From Luidia sarsii (taxonomy: Eukaryota; Echinodermata; Asteroidea; Paxillosida; Luidiidae), in NCBI GenBank assembly GCA_949987565.1, contig OX465107.1, positions 12,849,413-12,913,412 of the forward strand: DNA of 64,000 bases, in the 5' to 3' direction. The translations under genes and the position numbers were made by a program. Below the pieces are notes generated by a model, which saw only the letters and a program-made list of their open reading frames with translations, had not been told where the DNA came from and did not search any database. Below, piece after piece: positions 59,971 to 64,000 of the stretch. Every line of letters starts with the position of its first letter. Positions within the stretch are counted from its first letter, which is position 1.

Positions 59971-60475
59971 CACACACGTGTGAGCGTTCAGAGCTTGCTC
60001 AGTCAGATGCATCCTTGCCTCCTCCGCATCCTCCTAAGCCTCCTCTTTGGCCTCCCTTGCTTCCAGGTCACTCACCCTGGCCTCCTCTAGAACCTCCCCC
60101 CCTCCCACCTCGTGTCCGACTTCTTATCCTGACCTCATTTTCACAGAGGAAGAAGCATCGATGAATCTCCTCTGATCAGGTTGTTTTTTGGGGGAAGGTG
60201 ACAAGGGTCCTTTATTCGGGTTGGGAGATTGAAGTAAGGATTCTGTTTGGGATCACACATGTTTGGGACACTGTGTATGTACCAATATTGCCATGCCCTA
60301 CTGGCCTACTTACAAGGCAAGCCAACTGTACATGTAAGGAACCCTTCGAAACTCCAGAATGAAACACAAACAGGAGCTCAAAGAGACGATGAAAGTCAGT
60401 CTAGTAAAACAAATCTCAAAATATCTCAATTTAGAGGGGAGCCTGATGTCAAAGGAGTAGTCTGTAAAACTGAAT

Positions 60476-60560
60476 AGGCCAAGATTTTAGTCCTAAAAGG
60501 ACCCTTTCTAGAAGGTAGAAGGATTCTGTCTTTGAAAACAACTCCTGCCGTGGTCAAAGC
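60476..60560. repeat. Hairpin-element copy, strongly diverged
   Basis: TTAGTCCTAAAAGGACCCTT, AGGATTCTGTCTTTGAAAAC, TCCTGCCGTGGTCAAAGC keep the order arm, turn, arm. Confidence 0.45.
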
Positions 60561-60660
60561 ACCCTTTTTATATCTCTTACCGTAAAACAACCACAAAGCT
60601 ACGATTCCAGTACCTTCAAACAGAGCATTAGATATATACAGTATACACTGTACCTGTACT

Positions 60661-60753
60661 GTGATTGCACAAGACATGCATAAGAATAATAGTGATTGCA
60701 CAAGGCATGCATTAGAAGCATAGTGATTGCATAAGACATGCATTTGAAGCCCT
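60661..60753. repeat. 31-bp tandem repeat, three units
   Basis: GTGATTGCACAAGACATGCA starts at 60661, 60692 and 60723 with few changes. Confidence 0.85.
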
Positions 60754-60759
60754 TTAGAA

Positions 60760-61140
60760 AAGAGACCGAAACTGGACTAGATGGTACAGTGGTTAGATGT
60801 GCGAGATACTTTGTAAAGGGGCGTCATCATGGAGTCATGACGCGTGCATCCTTATTGCGTACCCGATGCAAGTTGGCACAGAGCCAATACACGCCGCGGC
60901 CACTCGGAGCGCCCGTCTGCAAAACGGATAAAAATGTTAAAACAAACTCGGGCCCCTTCCCCCTCTGCTTCTTTTGTCGGTGAGCGCGGGCGAGAACCGA
61001 CCGACTCTGAAACTGCAAACATGTCTGTGCTTGTACAGAGTCAGACAATTTGCGTATCGCCGTCGTGTCGGTTAAAGCGGTACAGACGGTAACCAACGGT
61101 CCTGGATGTCTGGTGCAGGACTGCTGTTTCTAGCCTTTTT
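60760..61140. other. Intron 1 sequence, no gene seen
   Basis: CpG-containing mixed sequence. ACTAGATGGTACAGTGGTTA near 60776 faintly resembles a tRNA D arm, but no B box or acceptor partner follows. Confidence 0.35.
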
Positions 61141-61212
61141 CGTCTCCCCTCCCCTCCCCTCCCCTTCCCTTCCCTCCCCTCCCCTCCCCTCCCCTCCTCT
61201 CCCCTCCCACCC
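61141..61212. repeat. (CCCCT)n pentanucleotide repeat
   Basis: About twelve CCCCT/CCCTT units. Confidence 0.9.
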
Positions 61213-61214
61213 TT

Positions 61215-61790
61215 TCTAGAGTAATTTGAGGCCGCATTTGGGCTCGTCTCTCAAACCTGTGTCCACAACTCCTGGACATGGCCTTGGGAGAGGAGGGGAG
61301 GGGGGGGGGGGAGGGGGGAGTTTGGCCCTGTGTAATTAAGGTGATTAAACTGGAACAGAGCTCTGCCTTAATGGGTGCTTGTTTGCAGTTTTCTGAGAAC
61401 CTCAAAAATGAATTAAAAGACAAAGTAAATATTATGACGAAGCCTGTTTGCACAGAGCTTTTTGTTTCCTTGGAATTGTGTGATTTGTGATTTAAAAGTG
61501 CCCCCAAAATTCAACTGTTTTTGTTTGTTTGAATTTCACTTTGAAAATACATATCTCTAGGTCTACATGTATGCTTTATAGGCAAATCTAGGAAAATAAC
61601 AGGTAACATAAATGGAAACACTGGGAACTTTTAAACAATTTTTGGTGGAAAAGGTGAAAAAAAATAATTAAAATGTGGGAAAAATAAAAAATGGGGAATA
61701 AATGAAAACGAAAACATTTAAAAATGGGGGAAAAAATAATAAAACTGGGGGGAAAATAAATTAAAAAATGGGGGGAAAAAAGGAAAAAAA
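61215..61790. other. Intron 1 sequence, no gene seen
   Basis: Contains a G-rich run (61294-61320) and degenerate AAAATGGGG-type repeats (61645-61790). Confidence 0.45.
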
Positions 61791-61793
61791 GTT

Positions 61794-61841
61794 GACTTGA
61801 CAGGGACTTGAACCCGAGACCTCTGGTTTTGAGTACCAACA
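61794..61841 (-). repeat. tRNA-derived SINE fragment, family A (3' half)
   Basis: GACTTGACAGGGACTTGAAC and CCGAGACCTCTGGTTTTGAG is the reverse complement of the T arm and anticodon-stem part. The 5' half is missing. Confidence 0.6.
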
Positions 61842-62452
61842 TACCAAATCTACAGAAATAATAGACACATGCGTCATGCGTGGAGGTCTTAAGAAATAAT
61901 TATAAAGACTACAGAGGTTTTTTGTTGTTGTGAATGTCCACGATCGGTTGAAATGTATGCAATGAATAAGTATTGCAAGAGCAGTCATTGTAGTTGATTG
62001 CGAGGTAAAAATGTAGCATAAATGCATCCATGTGGCGATAATCTATCCTGTCTTTAGGATGGAGCACGTACATGCAATTGTCAACTCTCGTTTGGGAACG
62101 TTTTTTTTTCTGTACGCCACCGAGTCTTTGTTCCGGCAAGAAAAACATGGGCTCAGACCTTTTAATTGATTGCAATTCCCATCTCCCTGGTTCGCCTAAA
62201 CGTGGAGGAGTTTTCTCAGTCTGGAAGTTATTTATTTTGTCGGTGAATGCAATGGCGGGTTGACATTTTGTCCCTCTGTTGTGCGGCTTTTTTTTTTGGG
62301 GGGGGTGGACTTGTCGGAGAGCCTCTATTGAGATGACAGATTGAATCTTCTTTGTCTTGGCGGCGTTACACGCTCGTGTGCCGCACGTACAGTCCGAGCC
62401 CGACACTCACCACCTACACGCACACAGGCCACTTTGAGAATAATTGAAAGAA

Positions 62453-62531
62453 TAGAGGGCCTGAAGTTTTGATCCGTGCAGGACCTTTCTCTTCTGCCTT
62501 TTTTGAAAGGTCATGCTAGGATCGGGACCTT
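62453..62531. repeat. Hairpin element 85 bp upstream of EGFR exon 2
   Basis: AGAGGGCCTGAAGTTTTGAT, CCGTGCAGGACCTTTCTC and TTTTGAAAGGTCATGCTAGG, ATCGGGACC form both arms with a short pyrimidine turn. Confidence 0.7.
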
Positions 62532-62589
62532 ATTGTTGTCATTCATAATCATGTATGTGCTTTTATTATAATGTGCTTGTTCTCTTTTT

Positions 62590-62616
62590 CCCCCCGTTTT
62601 GTTCTTTGTTCTACAG
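62590..62616 (+). promoter_or_regulatory. Splice acceptor of EGFR exon 2
   Basis: A pyrimidine-rich run (CCCCCCGTTTTGTTCTTTG) followed by TTCTACAG gives a strong 3' splice site. The exon after it opens TTTG, like the start of human EGFR exon 2 as I recall it. Confidence 0.7.
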
Positions 62617-62706
62617 TTTGTACCGGAAACAGCAATGGGCTTTCCAGTCCCAACGACATAGCCGACGATGACTATTTATACCAGAGCCTTAAGGAACGGT
62701 TTGAAG
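62617..62706 (+). CDS. EGFR: EGF receptor (ErbB family) exon 2: start of receptor L domain 1
   Basis: This 90-base exon begins the extracellular ligand-binding region (receptor L domain 1). Joined to exon 1 it reads V-C-T-G-N-S-N-G-L-S-S-P, then an acidic IADDDYLYQSL stretch and KERFE. The V/I-C-x-G-(T/N)-x-x-x-L start and the Y-x-x-L-(R/K)-(D/E)-R-(Y/F) end fit recalled ErbB N-termini; the Drosophila receptor has I-C-I-G and L-R-D-R-Y at these places. The Cys at 62619-62621 matches the first conserved cysteine, whose disulfide partner would be encoded by the next exon, outside the window. The acceptor has a strong pyrimidine tract ending in TTCTACAG (62609-62616). The donor is GTAAGC (62707-62712). 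The exon enters and leaves in phase 1. It is shorter than the corresponding human exon (about 150 bp as I recall), so an extra intron interrupts the Cys-Cys loop. An insulin-receptor L domain is less likely because its V-C-P-G-M-D pattern does not fit. Confidence 0.82.
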
Positions 62707-62978
62707 GTAAGCTTCCTCTTGTCCCTTCTCATTTCTCCTGTATCTCTCTTATTCCTCTCTCTCTCCCCCTCTCCCCTCCTTCCCTCCCCTTCTCTCGCTC
62801 ACTCATCTTTCTCTCCCTCTCTCTCCTCTCCTCTCCCTTCTGTCTCCCCATATCTCTTCTTTCCTCTCCCTCTTGCTATTTCCTCTTTATCTCCCTCTCT
62901 CCCTCTCTCATCCCCCTTTCTCTATCACTCTTTTCTGTTCCCCACCCTCTTTCCCTCTCTCTCTTCTATCCCTCTCCC

Positions 62979-63023
<45 letters not shown>

Positions 63024-64000
63024 TCTCTGTCTCTCCCTCTCTCTCGTCTCTCCCTCTCTCCCTCTCTCCTTCTCTCTGTCTCTCTGTCTCTCCCTCTCTC
63101 CTTCTCTCTGTCTCTCCCTCTCTCCCTCTCTCTCTCTCCCTCTCTCCCTCCCCCTCTCTCCCTCCCCCTCTCTCCCTCCCCCTCTCTCCCTCCCCCTCTC
63201 TCCCTCCCCCTCTTTCTCCCCTCACTCTCTCTTTCTCTTTCATTTCTGTCTCTCTCTCTTCTTGAGATGCTCACCAAGTTAGTTTGTCTTTAGTTCAGAG
63301 GTCTTGATGATTAGATTCCCTGCATAAAAGGGATAAAGGGCAAGGTATTGTAAAATGATATTTGTACATCTACGGTAGGCTCACGAAAGAAAGGGGGAAG
63401 CACCTTCAAAAATTCTATCACTGATTATGGAGTCTGGGGCATCCCTTGTACGTACATAAATTTGCGGAGAATTGGTCGGAAGCAAAAATAGTCCCACAAT
63501 GCCATGAATGGCAAACATTTGCACGGTGGCCTCCCGCGGTTATTTCAGGTTTCCCCCTGTGCCTCTCTCTCTCTCTCCCCCCCTCTCCCCACTCGCGGCC
63601 CGAGAGACTGACTGTGTTCAGCGCACATAGCATTGTTGTTGAGGCACATTTTGCAGGCGTTAGGCTGCCACAAAGAAACTGGCTGATTGCAACCAGAGAC
63701 ACCCCAGTCCCCATAGCCCCCAGTCAATGTGCATTTTCCGTGTGCATGTGGGATTGATCCCGGTGGCCGGACAAAATGCCACGCTACGGTGAAGGGGGGC
63801 CCAACACCATGATGAACAAGGAGGGGACAAAACAATAATGTAAGAGCGTGAATGTAAAGCGTTGAACCGTAACCACACGATAGTCATTGGATACAGGATA
63901 TCACGTTTCAGGCATTCAACTAAACCGCTGCAAAGTTGAAATGGAACACCTTTATGAAAGAGACTGAGACCACATGGCGTGGAAGAGTATTCTCCGGTAT
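62707..64000 (+). other. EGFR: EGFR intron 2 (partial), starts with CT repeat
   Basis: The intron begins at GTAAGC (62707) in phase 1 and runs off the window. I searched the remaining sequence by eye for an exon encoding the expected N-C-x-x-x-x-G-N-L continuation and found none, so exon 3 lies beyond base 64000. Confidence 0.65.
62713..63262. repeat. CT polypyrimidine tract at the start of intron 2
   Basis: About 550 bases of CTCTCT/CTCCCT beginning directly after the exon 2 donor; pure (CT)n at 62982-63018 and a CTCTCTCCCTCCCC array at 63130-63205. Confidence 0.95.

Larger units (their letters stand above)
15763..62616 (+). other. EGFR: EGFR intron 1 (46,854 bp, phase 1)
   Basis: The intron is bounded by GTGAGT at 15763-15768 and by a pyrimidine-rich acceptor ending TTCTACAG at 62616. 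Both junctions are phase 1 and together restore a Val codon. A very long first intron separating the signal peptide from the L domain is also seen in vertebrate EGFR (recalled). It contains the simple repeats, SINE fragments, hairpin elements and the N gap listed separately. I find no other exon with convincing coding character inside it, but alternative first exons cannot be excluded by eye. Confidence 0.7.

Overview
This is a eukaryotic genome window with intron-rich architecture, abundant microsatellites, tRNA-derived SINE pieces, several miniature inverted-repeat elements and a 200-base assembly gap. The frequent ACATGTA strings, the TTAA-bounded element at 1443-1831 and the dispersed GGGCCTGACGTTTTGATCCTAGCAGG hairpin family look like a marine invertebrate deuterostome. 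I favour an echinoderm, but this rests on recalled repeat style and not on a search; amphioxus or a hemichordate is not excluded.

I can support one protein-coding gene, on the + strand: the 5' part of an EGF receptor (ErbB family) tyrosine kinase. Exon 1 carries the start codon and signal peptide (coding 15654-15762, donor GTGAGT). A single intron of 46,854 bases (15763-62616) follows. Exon 2 (62617-62706) opens the first receptor L domain with a V-C-x-G motif. Exon 1 ends and exon 2 begins in the same phase (phase 1), and the split codon gives the conserved Val. The cysteine-rich, transmembrane and kinase parts must lie beyond base 64000.

Layout: 1-14,000 is upstream sequence with a giant CTC repeat (220-757), a TTAA-type MITE, a 185-bp foldback element, CT tracts and a 350-bp AGCC tetranucleotide array. 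About 14,000-15,653 is the presumed promoter and 5' leader, with two short upstream ORFs. From 15,763 to 62,616 is intron 1, filled with long polypyrimidine or polypurine tracts, a GGGGCA/CCCCTG hexanucleotide array (31,801-32,268), a 30-bp minisatellite (51,911-52,230), about a dozen tRNA-derived SINE fragments and most of about 20 copies of a self-complementary hairpin element. From 62,707 to the end is intron 2, starting with about 550 bp of CT repeat.

Almost all long open frames in the window are translations of simple repeats (poly-Pro, Leu-Ser, Arg-Gly, Ala-Gly-Trp-Leu) and are not annotated as genes. The most interesting unexplained structure is a recurrent composite element: a leader of about 40 nt plus a palindromic hairpin, in one case bounded by exact 18-bp direct repeats.
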